DNA from: Leptidea sinapis
Lineage: Eukaryota; Arthropoda; Insecta; Lepidoptera; Pieridae
Direction of reading: 5' to 3'
NCBI RefSeq assembly: GCF_905404315.1
Contig: NC_066279.1
Coordinates: forward strand, 3,422,501-3,486,500
Length of the DNA stretch: 64,000 nucleotides
The notes under the pieces were generated by a model that was given only the letters and a program-made list of their open reading frames with translations, was not told the origin of the DNA and searched no databases. Numbering within the stretch: the first letter of the stretch is position 1; every line of letters begins with the position of its first letter. Positions 44,138 through 54,689 of this stretch are shown piece after piece. A program made the translations under genes and the position numbers.

Positions 44138-44454
44138 TTTTTTAATGAAAATAAGCGATGACACGAGCAGGACGTTCAGCTGATGGTAATTGATACGCCC
44201 TGCCCATTACAATGCAGTGCCGCTCAGGATTCTTGAAAAACCCCAAAAATTCTGAGCGGCACTACAACTGCGCTCGTCACCTTGAGATATAAGATGTTAA
44301 GTCACATTTGCCCAGTAATTTCACTAGCTACGGCGCCCTTCAGACCGATACACAGTAATACTTACACATTACTGCTTCACGGCAGAAATAGGCGGCGTTG
44401 TAGTACCCATAATCTAGCCGGCATCCTGTGCAGAGTAGCCTCCCTGGTTTTAGA
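44138..44454 (-). mobile_element. ~310-bp retroposon, copy 9
   Basis: Near-complete antisense copy: aatgaaaataagcgatgaca, gatacgccctgcccattaca, cttgagatataagatgttaa, ctagctacggcgcccttcag and catcctgtgcagagtagcct. Confidence 0.75.
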
Positions 44455-45329
44455 TACTAACTGGGCTTTCCTTTGTAACCGATGACTACATTTGAAGGAA
44501 GTCGATATGCGGGCTATGCCAGTTTACTCCTAAGTCAAGCTGAAAATCAAGTGAGTCAATTAATCCAATGACGCTCTATACGCATTAATATGTATTTATG
44601 GATATTATCCGCAGTCAGGGTAACGGCAAAATTGTACACGTATAAATGATCTTAGCTTTGGTACAGAACCCGTAGCAAGCCCAAGTCACATTTAACTGTT
44701 AGTTATTTGAAGTACAACAAAATTATATGTATTCACATGTACAAAACCACTTACGTGACCATTAAAGGGTTATTAAATTAATTATTATAACAATAATTAT
44801 GGGGGAAATAATTACGAACTATTGTAGATTATGTTAAGGATCTTGTTGAATATATGTCGCAGGTATATTGTCAAAGCCATGATATTATAATCTTACAAGC
44901 GATATTATAATTTACCGGTAGATTGTCATATTATATAGTGAAGGCATTATTGTTATGAACCATGTTGTGTTCTATGTGAAAACAGAACTGAACGTCATTT
45001 AAAGTTAAATTCGTTAACTTTGTTAACGGTTAATCAATTTAATTAAAACAAACAGGGAGTCGAAGCTAGGGATACATAGTTTTAATTACTTGCAAACTTT
45101 TATCGATGGGGTTGATTTAAATTGTAGTAAACGAAATAATGTTGTGTACTGATGATTTATGCACAAAATATTTATGATTATAATTTTTATGTGCATTATT
45201 TGCAAGCATTTTTATGAAAAGAAACCAACATTTAAAATTGCGCGTTCACGTTTCGATAAAAGAAACTAGACCATATAAAGATGAATTCCTGATACTAATG
45301 ACCCGTTAAATATTTTATTTTTATTTTTG
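44455..45329. other. AT-rich intergenic DNA, no gene seen
   Basis: No open frame of interest, no bounded repeat. Confidence 0.3.
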
Positions 45330-45660
45330 ACAGACGAGCGTACGGGTCACCTTGTGTTAAGTGATCACCGCCCCCCCACATTCTCTTGCTACACCAGAGG
45401 AATCACATGAGCGTTGCCGGCCTTTAAGGAACGTGTACGCACTTTTTTGAAGATACCGTGGCGATAAGACGAAACCGGGCTGTGGAGGACCGCCACACAT
45501 CCAGATGGTGGGGATGATATCCTTACTTGGGGTGTTATGTGCAAAGGTGGAATTCGAAGGCAGGAATCAGGTGAAACAGCTCTTCGGAAGACTCCAAGTG
45601 CGGCAAAGCCAAGTGTTCCAGCCGTTCCGCATAAACACGCCCCAATTGGTACCCACATTC
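45330..45660 (-). mobile_element. Jockey-clade LINE 3' end
   Basis: gacgagcgtacgggtcacct, acaccagaggaatcacatga, cggcctttaaggaacgtgta, aggaccgccacacatccaga and caggaatcaggtgaaacagc are collinear with 49.2-49.6 kb; a short block (the scaffold from tcgtatcgt to gaaagctcc) is missing. It ends near aagtgttccagccgttccg. Confidence 0.7.
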
Positions 45661-46254
45661 ACTTGAGAGAGGTCTCAATGTCACCTTCATTATTTCAGTC
45701 TCTCGTAAGAAAACTTTTTCACTCTTTCCACTGATTTACCTTCATTCATAATTATTATTACATATGAAATTTCTGAATCTCAAGCATGAGAGCAAGATGA
45801 CGTTTCTATCTCCACCTTAACTGTTTGTATGTTGTGTATGCAATCTTTAATTTTATTTAACATCTTTATATTTCACTCGATTTTGTATTTTATTATGCTC
45901 TATTCCATTCTGACAAATGACAAAAGACATGACAATGTATTAAATAAAACCAATGACATTTATGTGTAGAAAGAACTTTATTGAATAAAACAAAAAACTA
46001 TTTAACAAAACCATGACCTAGCCAACATAATTATTATGAAGTTGTTGATAAAAACTAGTTATGCAAAACAATAATGATAATATTGTTATTTACGATGCAT
46101 GATCAAATTTTCATTCATGCTTAATAGGATAAGAATTTATACTTGAACTTTTGCTTTTAATATACTCATTAGCCATAGATATATTATTATCTGAGACTTA
46201 CCAAGGCATGTAATATATTTCTGTAATAAAATATATGATTTTGATACATAATCA
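45661..46254. other. Intergenic, nothing recognised
   Basis: AT-rich; no signals. Confidence 0.3.
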
Positions 46255-47135
46255 TTAGGGAATCATCCCCACCATCTGGATGTGTGGCGTTCCTCCACGG
46301 TGCGATTTTCAAGGAACTTTCTTCCACGATCCAATCTGTGGAATGAGCTTCTTCAAGCGTTGTTCCGGCATGATATGATATAGGTACCTTAAAAACTTAG
46401 GTAATTTCTTGTAATTTGGGGTAGTGGCGTAAACATCCAAAAGCATTTATTTCACGAAAAATGTATCCGTACGAATCGTGTAAGCCGCTGTTTATTAAAC
46501 TCAAATTGTTAACCTTGCCGTGCCGATACACTTACGAAATTTGTATTTTTGTAAAGAGACGTAAATATCTTTTCATACTACTTTGTATAATAATAAAAAT
46601 TGTCATATGGCTTGTATTCAATTATTTAATTTATTAAATTGTTGAATATTTGTCCCTTTAAGCTACATTAATTAACTAATAACAATTTCTATACAGTATC
46701 TGCCTTATTAAAATTGCGATATATTTTGTTATAATATTGTGCCTAATCTTGTGTGGTAGTCAAAGCTATTGTACCTATTGTATATTTTGTGTAGATATTA
46801 ATATGATGTAATAATAATGAAATACGAGTATGTAATTTTTTATTTTTATTATATAATGACATGGAGCCGATGTAATTTGCATGCCCTTTTTGGCTGATGT
46901 GTTTATTCCTACTGTAATTTTTGGTTAACTTTTATACACACATTATGCAAGTAAAGAATATTATTATTATTTAAAAAAAAAGCGCGTACACCTGTTCTTC
47001 TCCCTTTCTTTAAAGGGCGGCAATGCTCCTGTGATTCTTCATCTCTTCCAGAGGACACAGGAGTGTGGGCGGCGGTGATTACTTTATATCAGGTGAACCT
47101 TACGCTCGTTTATCCTCCTCTTCGATTAAAAAAAT
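46255..47135 (+). mobile_element. Jockey-clade LINE 3' end, split in two
   Basis: 46,255-46,399 (gaatcatccccaccatctgg ... catgatatgatataggtacc) and 46,975-47,135 (aaagcgcgtacacctgttct ... tatcctcctcttcgattaaa) together make one continuous LINE 3' end. The two halves are separated by another LINE. Confidence 0.75.
46400..46974 (+). mobile_element. LINE 3' UTR with (ATT)n tail, nested
   Basis: 575 bp of non-coding sequence ending gtaaagaatattattattat. Inserted inside the Jockey-clade 3' end at an A-run (accttaaaaa | aaaaagcgcg), so it is the younger of the two. Clade not assigned; the ATT tail is common in CR1/L2-like elements. Confidence 0.6.
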
Positions 47136-47596
47136 AATTTTTGTCAAAAATTTTATGTACTATGGTACTGGGGATTAACATTTTTGTAGACGATTGATTA
47201 ACCTGTCATTAATTACTACGCTAGCGCACGTGGAGAAGGCAGAACGGGGACGCTTTTATACCGACTAACTTCACAAAATAAGTAATAATGGTTTGCTGAG
47301 AAGTCTAATGTTATATAGACTATTGGTACTATTATTTTATATTATACGAGCTTCTGCCCGCGACTTCGTCCGCGTTGAACCCGTTTACATCGTATCTCTT
47401 TACAATGATGATACGACTCGCTTGACAGACTCTAGCAGGCAGGTTAATGAATAAGGTTTATTCGCTATTTTCGCTATGGTGGTAGAATTGTGCTGAAGTT
47501 AACCAACAAAGTGATATTACAAATTACAATGCATTAATGTAAATGCATGATATTATTGTTGTTTAAACAACAATATTGTTATTGTTGTTGCATTAG

Positions 47597-49178
47597 CTAT
47601 AGTACTTCCTTATACACTACATTAGTGGTTCTGCCTTGAGGTGCTAGTATGACCAAACTGCTCGGCGAACTTACTCTAGAACAAGCCACGTAAAGCTGCC
47701 CGTGTGAGAACCAGTCCCCCCTTAGGTCAATCCCTGCCATTTTTAATGCCTGACCCTGTGATTGATTATTTATTAAGGTCATTGCAAAACGACCTTAAGA
47801 CCTTAATACATGGATTCACCTCTAGCGCAACCAGTACTGACAGTGGCCTCTACCAAGTTGTTATGTAACGCTTTTATACGCAACCTGGTCCCGTTGTACA
47901 ACTTGGGAGGGTTCAGATTACGTAGGAACATTACTGGAGCACCCACTTTAAGGACAAGTTTATGAGCTGGTAGTCCAGGCGGGTTGAGTGCATTCGGGAA
48001 TTCCACAGGATACTGAACAGCATCATCCGTATTTACAACAGAGTCCACATAGTTGTATTTAAGTTCTGCGCCTTCGAACGTCTTCAATAAAGTGTCATTA
48101 ATGACAGAAGCTTGGTCATTCTTAGGACTCAGAATAGCACGTTCACACAACCACTCCATGGGTTTATTGGGCAGGTTTTGGACATCTGGGTAAATTCGGC
48201 CTATTAGGTCTTGAATGGTGTGCACAACTGACGCAAGTTCTGGTGGAATTACAATTTTGCCCTCAGTTATCGGATATTCTCCATTCCCTATTTTAAGCAA
48301 AAGATCGGAGAATTCCCCGGCGCACACGTCGCCCTTAAGATGCACTCCCATGTTTTTTGTAATGTTTAGTTTTTTAATTAAGGGCCAACTATTTGACGCC
48401 TTAATGCATGCTTTGACTTCGTCAGCTCGAGTTCCCCTAGGCACTACGGGCAGAGTCTGACGAAAGTCTCCAGCTAAATAAACTGTGACCCATTCCATCT
48501 TGAAGTTGTTCCCTCGGCTGTCTTTAAGGGTTCTATTTAACGCTTCAAAGGCCCTCTTGTGTGACATAGTGCTTTCGTCGCAAACTATAATTTTGCAATC
48601 GCGCAACACTTGTGCTGCGTTGCTTTGTTTTGGGATATTGCACAATGCAGTTTCAGTATGATTAAGATTTAATAAGTCTGTAAGTAAAGAAAGTAATTCA
48701 AGAGGCAGCCTGAAAGCCGTGTGAGCAGTTTTGCCTCCCTCCAGTAGTGTGGCAGCGATTCCTGATGACGCGACAGTCAAAGCGATACCCCGGTTATTTC
48801 TTACTTTTGCTAATATTAAATTTATAAGAAAAGGTTTTCCAGTGCCACCAGGTACATCTAAGAAAAAAATGTCCCCAATCTCTCTTTCAATGCTGGCTAG
48901 GATTTGTTGATAAACATTTGCCTGTCCGTCTGTCAATAATTCCTCGTGATGCGATACTACCTCTCACAGGGCGCAATGGTCATAATTTGTCTCTCGTAGA
49001 TATTCGCGATTATTCAGGTTTACTGCGGATCTTTTTGGTTTAGGTAAACCGAATTGATCAAAATGTTTTCCAGCTTGTGCTAAAACTACATCTTCGATCA
49101 ATATTAAGCATCTGTTAAACACCTCATTCATGAATAACTCCGCACCATTTTGCAATTCTCTTTCAAGTTGCCGTTTTT
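47597..49178 (-). pseudogene. Helitron PIF1-like helicase, main part
   Basis: Minus-strand frames give: linker QLERELQNGAELFMNEVF and NRCLILIEDVVLAQAGKHF; then a 377-codon frame from 48,936 with Walker A at residues 30-35 reading GGTGKP (family GGTGKT/S), Walker B/DEXX at 118-121 (VCDE), the helicase III block LAGDFRQTLPVVPRGTRADE and APVMFLRNLNPPKLYNGTRL; finally NNQSQGQALKMAG and SHGQLYVACSRV (motifs V-VI) in the last frame, ending 47,597. Breaks are a stop near 48,961, and a ~25-residue loss with shift at about 47,785-47,803. In life this enzyme unwinds DNA at the Helitron origin; here the Walker lysine is present but the next residue is proline, and the gene is split. Confidence 0.85.
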
Positions 49179-49186
49179 TTTTTTTT

Positions 49187-52030
49187 ATGGAATAGGAGGA
49201 CAAACGAGCGTACGGGTCACCTGTTGTTAAGTGATCACCGCCGCCCATACTATCTTGCAACACCAGAGGAATCACAGGAGCGTTGCCGGCCTTTAAGGAA
49301 GGTGTACGCGCTTTTTTTGATGGTATCCATGTCGTATCGTCCCGGAAACACCGCACAAGGAAGTTCATTCCACAGCTTTGTAGTACGTGGAAGAAAGCTC
49401 CTTGTAAACCGCACTGTGGAGGACCGCCACACATCCAGATGGTGAGGATGATATCCTAACTTGTGGCGTGTCGTGCGAAGGTGAAATTCGGCGGCAGGAA
49501 TTAGGTAAAACAGCTCTTTGGAACACTCCCCGTGATAAATGCGGTAGAAGACACACAATGAAGCGACGTCTCTACGCAACGCCAAGTGATCCAGCCGTTC
49601 ACAGAGTACTGGGTCCCCGAAAATTCGCGCTGCTCTGCGTTGCGCGCGGTCAAATGGATCGAGCTGATACTGGGGTGCGCCAGACCAGAGATGACAGCAA
49701 TACTTACTTACCATGTGTGGCCGTACCTGCGCTTTGTACAGCGCTAGAATGTGGGCCGGCTTGAAGTATTGCCGTGCTCTATTAATGACGCCCAGTTTCT
49801 TTGAAGCCAATTTGGTTTTGCCTTCCAGATGGCCACGGAATTGGCAATCGCTCGAGATTTTGAGACCCAGTATTCCGATACTAGGCGAGGCTTTTAGGGA
49901 AGTGTTGTCGAAGAGCGGTGATGCGACAAATGGGGTTTTTTTAGTGGTAAACACGCAAACTTGAGTCTTCTGGGGGTTAAATTGGACAAGGTTCAATTTA
50001 CCCCATTCCGCGACCTTCTCAAGAGAGGACTTGATAGAAGACACAAGTTTCTCCCGGCACTGGTCGACGATTTCCCGAGACAGACGTGCATGGCCCATGT
50101 ATATGGCATCACCAGTGCTGTCATCTGTATAGCAATGAATGTTGGAGGTCTCCAACATATCATTGATATGCAGAAGAAACAGCGTAGGAGATAGCACACA
50201 GCCTTGGGGCACTCCAGCATTCACGGGCTTCGGGTTCGAGCAATGTCCGTCGACTACGACCTGTATGCTGCGCCCAGTGAGGAAGCTGGAGGTCCACTTG
50301 CACAAGCTCTCGGGAAGCCCAAATGATGGAAGTTTAGAGAGGAGCGCCTTATGCTATACACGATCAAAGTCCTACGTCCTGACGTCCAACGAAAACAGAG
50401 CTCGCCTAACAGTTTTCTGTCTGAACTGTACTTCAGGCATAGAGCTCTGACACCGCGGGATGGTCGGCGGTGTTTTTCCGTTGTCGTCAAGAGTCGAGTT
50501 GGAGGCGAAAAGAGCGCACAGGAGATCGGCTTTCTCTTTTGCCGTATGGGCCAGGGTGTCATTCCTCATATGCAACGGTGGCATGGATGGCTGGCTGAAG
50601 TTACCAAGAGCAGCTTTCGACAACGACCAGAACTTGCGTGTTCCGGTCGGGTAAGTGGAAAGCTGCTCGCCGATTTTGACGACGTGTTTTGACTTTGCAC
50701 GGGCGATTTGCCGCTTAAAAAATCTGGAAGCACGGTTGTATTTCCTCTTTAGAACTATGCAGTTCGGATCCTTTGTGCCCAGCGCCGCAACCCAAGTTCG
50801 ATACGCCTGTTTTTTGCAGTCAGATGGTGCTTTAACTGACGCATCGAACCAGGGCTGTGATCTGCCACCAAAATATCCATGCCCTGTAGTATCACATCGG
50901 CTACTGCAACGGCGCAGGCACTAGGATCATCCGAAGGGAAACAAACCCTGCTCCAAGGGTAGGATGCAAAAAAGGAACGCATCCTATCCCAATCTGCTGA
51001 CTTGTAGTGCCAAACGCGGCGGGTCACTGGTGGTCTGCGACGTGGGCGTCGTATAGGCACTACACTCCTGACCAGGCAATGGTCGGACGTTCCGAGAGGG
51101 GCGTCGACAATGACCTGGTAACCATCGGGATGTGTAGTCAGCAGAAGATCTAATAATGTGGCTATCCAGCCGCGTTTGCCACTCAACCAATTGGGACAGA
51201 TCGTACGCCAATGCAAAATTATGCACAGATCGCCCTGCGTAGTCTGTGGTACGTGATCCAAGCCATTCGGTATTGTGCCCGTTGAAATCACCCAAGACTA
51301 CGATTTCAGCGGAGGGGATCTGTGCAAGCACGTCGTCAATTGCCGCTTGAACGCAGCCCATGAGATGATCGGTTTCTGCGTTACCACTATGGGACCTGTA
51401 GACACACGCATAGATGCGGACCCTCAAAATTGCCGAGACGGCGACAGCAGATATCCTCCCTAACGTACACACATACCCCGGCATGAGGCAAAAAATTGTG
51501 CTCAATTTTGTACCCGGGGTACGTTAAATATGACGTATCGCTAGGTCGAGATATCTGCGTCTCCGTAAGGACACGTCTGCGTAACACAAGGCCGGCTTCG
51601 CCGTCTCAAGGTGGTAGTGGACGGCGTTTAAGTTGGAGTGAATTCCCCTTATATTGCAAAAGTCCACGTTGAGTGTGGAGCTGGGTGCAGTGGTGTTACT
51701 GCCTCGTTTGTCCTTGGTCATGCGCGGTACTGTGCCCTCCCCAGAATACAAAGGGCAGCCCTAGCTAGAGTGCTCGGGGAGGGATTCTCCGACTCTGGTA
51801 GAGCCGGTACCCTCCTGGGGTACTATCTCGTTAGGGACCGCTTTCATAATCTTCGTTGGGGATGGGGTGGGGGGGGGAATGGCCTCCGGTCCTCGACACT
51901 AACCTATGCGAAACATAGCGGCACTAGGCCGCTACTTCACGCCGGTATTCTGTGCGAGTGTGGTAATTAACCCGGAGTCTGGCCCGATTGTGCTGACGTC
52001 AAAAGACGGCTGCGTGACTCTCCCACTTCT
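49187..52030 (-). mobile_element. Jockey-clade LINE inserted in the Helitron helicase
   Basis: Poly-A tail (T run at 49,175-49,187) and 5' end at about 51,990-52,050. ORF2 on the minus strand: endonuclease from ~51,690 (DFCNIRGIHSNLNAVHYHL, GDFNGHNTEW at about 51,290, SDHC at about 51,083), linker to ~50,380, then reverse transcriptase and C-terminal region to 49,250. It is the longest copy in the window and the master for the truncated ones at 8.7, 10.1, 16.6, 17.7, 19.2, 26.1, 34.2, 45.3, 46.3 and 60.3/62.2 kb. Confidence 0.85.
49250..51690 (-). pseudogene. Jockey-clade ORF2 (endonuclease-RT), deleted and frameshifted
   Basis: Order is APE-like endonuclease, RT, C-terminal domain. The RT keeps motif B (NAGVPQGCVLSP, about 50,190) and the catalytic box, which reads CYTDD (50,119-50,133); CYADD is seen in the 26.5-kb copy, so alanine became threonine. 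Just upstream, LDVRT-stop is followed at once by DFDRV-stop-HKALLSKL: about 110-130 residues of the fingers and palm, including the start of motif A, are missing, and the tryptophan codon expected after DRV is TAG. The C-terminal 351-codon frame (50,305-49,250) is fully open (APQYQLDPFDRAQRRAARIF, HHLDVWRSSTVRFTRSFLPR). Frameshifts also break the endonuclease. Not functional. Confidence 0.85.
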
Positions 52031-52385
52031 AAACTAAAGCGTTTAATGTTGTCCGAAAAACTGTCCCTATATTTTTCCCAAAGGCTTAAGGGATCAGTAA
52101 GTTGACAAAAACCTATAATTATTGTGAACAGTTCGCGCAGCTTGAAAGGAGAATCGCACAATGCAGCTTTTTCTAAAGTTGTGTCGTTGTTAGTTTATCG
52201 TCCTCTAGCATTCCAAGGGTGTTACACGCTAATTTAAATGTTGGATGGAGGATACCGTTGTCAGTTTTTAAATATTCGAAGGATGTTGGCCCTCTAACCT
52301 CATGTAGTAATAAGCGTAGGTGGTAGCACTCGGTGTTATTTGGTTGTATCGTACAGACCCCTCCGAAAAAACGGCAAAAAAGCAC
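51967..52385 (-). pseudogene. Helitron helicase, N-terminal part
   Basis: Minus-strand frames read NNTECYHLRLLLHEVRGPTS, FEYLKTDNGILHPTFK, then CDSPFKLRELFTIIIGFCQL and DPLSLWEKYRDSFSDNIKR. This is the segment just before Walker A in Helitron helicases and is directly continuous with the QLEREL segment at 49,178 once the LINE is taken out. Two frames, one break near 52,165. Confidence 0.8.
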
Positions 52386-52554
52386 GTTTGTTTTATGGAA
52401 GCCACCTTAAATATTTATTTTATTCTGTTTTTAGTATTTATTGCTATAGCGGCAAAAGGATCTGTGAAAATTATATTCGGTGTTCGCAACGGCTTGACCA
52501 ATTTTTATGTTTTTTTTGGTCTATAACTATATGAATTATATTAATCTATATAAT

Positions 52555-52775
52555 ATCTATATGTCACTTAAGATATATTGTAATTGAAATGATTTGTAAA
52601 AAGATGAAGCTGTAAATTTTGATTTAAAAGAGTGGCAATGAGTTTCTTGCCACTTCTCATTAAATCTCAACCTTTTCCGAAGTGACGGTAACTATAAAAA
52701 GAAAAAAAAACTTTTGTCATTCATATCTGTCATTGACCTTGACCTACAATAATAAAGTGATTTTGATTTGATTTG
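52555..52775 (+). mobile_element. LINE 3' end with GATTT tail
   Basis: aattgaaatgatttgtaaaa, gcaatgagtttcttgccact, aaccttttccgaagtgacgg, cattgaccttgacctacaat, then aaagtgattttgatttgatt. The tail at 52,755-52,772 defines the 3' end. Plus-oriented counterpart of 43,055-43,400. Confidence 0.75.
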
Positions 52776-53089
52776 ATTGATGTGAAATTCCACTAGCACC
52801 AAAACAGGCTTTAAGAATTCAAATCAATACATCGATTTTCATTGGAATCTTAAATTCTGTCATTTTATTTATTTGACTTTGTTATCTTTATTTATTCAAT
52901 AACAGATAAATACTTCTTAGAATAATATATTGGCACAAAGTACATAATATTGCATGGAATTCAACCATGGACTGGAAAAATAAGCATATCATTGACGATA
53001 GACAAACCACGAAGGCCATTTCTGTTATTGATATTCCAGTTTATAATTAAAGTAAATTATATGTATATGGGTAACTAACTACTCCCGTA
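52776..53089. other. Intergenic, nothing recognised
   Basis: No gene or bounded repeat. Confidence 0.3.
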
Positions 53090-53515
53090 ATAATTGGGAA
53101 CTGTACTCTCGAAATTGTTGATGAGTTCATCTATATTATATACACCTCGGACATACAATCCAGTTAGGCAGGTCCGATTTCGCGAAAGAGGTCCCTCGTC
53201 GAATCCAACTCGGATGGGCAGCGTTCGGGTACCTCCGTAAAATCTTCTAGTGTCTAAAGACGAAGGTTTTCCACCAGTGTGTGTTGCCAGTATTGACTTA
53301 CGGTACGCAGACGTGGTCGCTAACAATGGGCCTGATAAGGAAGCTCATCGTCGTTCAGAGGGCAATGGAGAGGGCTATGATCGGAGTTTCACTGCGAGAT
53401 CGATTCAGAAATGAGGAGATCCGTAGGAGAACCAAAATTACTGACATAGCCTTAATGATAGCGAAACTGAAGTGGCAGTAGGGCACATAGTTCAACGGAT
53501 AGAAAGCCGGGGGGG
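53090..53515 (+). pseudogene. RTE-clade reverse transcriptase C-terminal remnant
   Basis: Plus-strand reading: RIQLGWAAFGYLRKI in a shifted frame, then from 53,281 VLPVLTYGTQTWSLTMGL, QRAMERAMIGVSLRDRFRNE, RRRTKITDIALMIAKLKWQ followed by a stop at 53,480. It ends abruptly where the minisatellite begins, without the normal RTE 3' end. Confidence 0.75.
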
Positions 53516-53519
53516 GGTC

Positions 53520-53825
53520 CAATCCAAGATGGCCGCCGCACAAAATTATGATTTCAACATTATGGATATTGTTTCCGAGATTCTGGGGGGTACAAAGAAC
53601 GAATTTGGGATCATTTTTGAAATTCAAGATGGCGGCTGCGCAAATTTATGATTATAACAATATGGATATCGAATCCCAGGTTCTCGAGGCTGCAGAGAAC
53701 GAATTTGGGATCATTTTTGAAATCCTCTTGGCTGTAGCATAAATTTATGATTTCAACAATATGGATATCGAATCCGAGCTTCTCAAGGGAGCAGTGAACG
53801 AGTTTGGAATCATTTTTAAATCCAG
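53520..53825 (+). repeat. Minisatellite, ~100-bp unit, 3 copies
   Basis: tggatat(t/c)g is found at 53,564, 53,664 and 53,763 (spacing 100 and 99). Units contain gggatcatttttgaaatcca-like and aagatggcggctgcgc (53,626-53,642). Same family and same strand as the array at 35,640-36,010; again next to an RTE remnant. Confidence 0.9.
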
Positions 53826-54224
53826 TGTCTATATGTGCCAATAAAGTGTCAATAAAAAGTGGGACGTTTTTATCCAAGAAGAGGGAGAGGGAGAATCATT
53901 AACTTAATTGAGATAACTAATTTGGCCTTCCCCTCCAAGTACCCACGAAACTGAAAGTCTTAAAATATCTTAAAGTTGACCTCACATTAACCATTTTCCT
54001 CTAGTCCATGGTCATATGAGGCGGCCGGCCGTCCTGGGTCTCCTTCGACCACACTAACGGTTATTGCTTGTGACAATGACTGACAACCGGTTCTATAACC
54101 ACACATTTGTATACTCATTAGGTCGGCCTTGGCTTGCAGGCTCCTTATATAATTAACATATACTTTTAGCTGATCTATATTCATTAATTTCTTATTGTTT
54201 GAGTTCACAATTCAATGTAAAAAT
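53826..54224. other. Intergenic, nothing recognised
   Basis: No gene or bounded repeat. Confidence 0.3.
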
Positions 54225-54470
54225 TTATTCATTCACATACACACACGAATGTTTCCCGTCGGGGTAGGCAGAGACAACAGAATGCCATTTGTTTTTATTC
54301 TTACAAAACTCACGCGCACTTCTACATTCATTACTCCATTCATATATGCTTGCTGGTTCCGGGTGCTTCGGATGTTTCCTTTTTTCAAGACGTCCCTAAT
54401 TTGGTCGACGTTGTCCTACGAGGTCTCCCGCAAACGACTTGCCATACACACTTATTATTTATTAAGATAA
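54225..54470 (-). mobile_element. LINE 3' end (as at 8,885-9,300)
   Basis: gtttcccgtcggggtaggca, agacaacagaatgccatttg, ctggttccgggtgcttcgga and acgaggtctcccgcaaacga match the 8.9-kb copy in order and orientation. Confidence 0.65.
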
Positions 54471-54689
54471 TCACGAAACTCTTCTTGAAGATGAATCAGG
54501 TTCATATTTCATTAGTTCACAAAGAAATGGCGTCAGATCATTTCAAATACTTAAGATATACTTCTACTGAAAATAATAATAATATAATAATAATGTTTTT
54601 CCAAACAGTTCTTTCTACTACGCATAACAAGTACCGACCAATGACTATAGTCGTCTGTAGTCTAGCTAGTCTGTATTAAATTTGACGTT

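Larger units (their letters stand above)
47347..52390 (-). mobile_element. Helitron with helicase gene, interrupted by a LINE
   Basis: The minus-strand 3' end lies at 47,347: a hairpin-forming block (cgacttcgtccgcg on +) stands ~10 nt before CGAG, a one-base decay of CTAG, and the next base is T as expected. PIF1-like helicase coding fragments fill 47,597-49,178 and 51,967-52,385. The rolling-circle replication (Rep) domain that precedes the helicase in intact Helitrons is absent; similarity stops near 52,390. Without the LINE the element is ~2.2 kb. Confidence 0.75.

Noticed and set aside
45389..45658. 89-codon minus frame as a gene.
   Set aside because: It is the 3' end of the Jockey-clade LINE read in a shifted frame.
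47803..48936. The 377-codon frame as a host PIF1 DNA helicase gene.
   Set aside because: The Helitron-specific upstream segment (ECYHLRLLLHEVRGPTSF, LSLWEKY), the Helitron 3' end downstream and frame breaks show it is an element gene remnant.
50139..50692. Plus-strand frames of 100-113 codons across 50.1-51.0 kb.
   Set aside because: They are antisense shadows of the LINE ORF2.
52320..52534. Short hydrophobic frames near 52.4 kb as a small membrane protein.
   Set aside because: They overlap the Helitron helicase start on the other strand and AT-rich flank; two overlapping frames are open only by chance.
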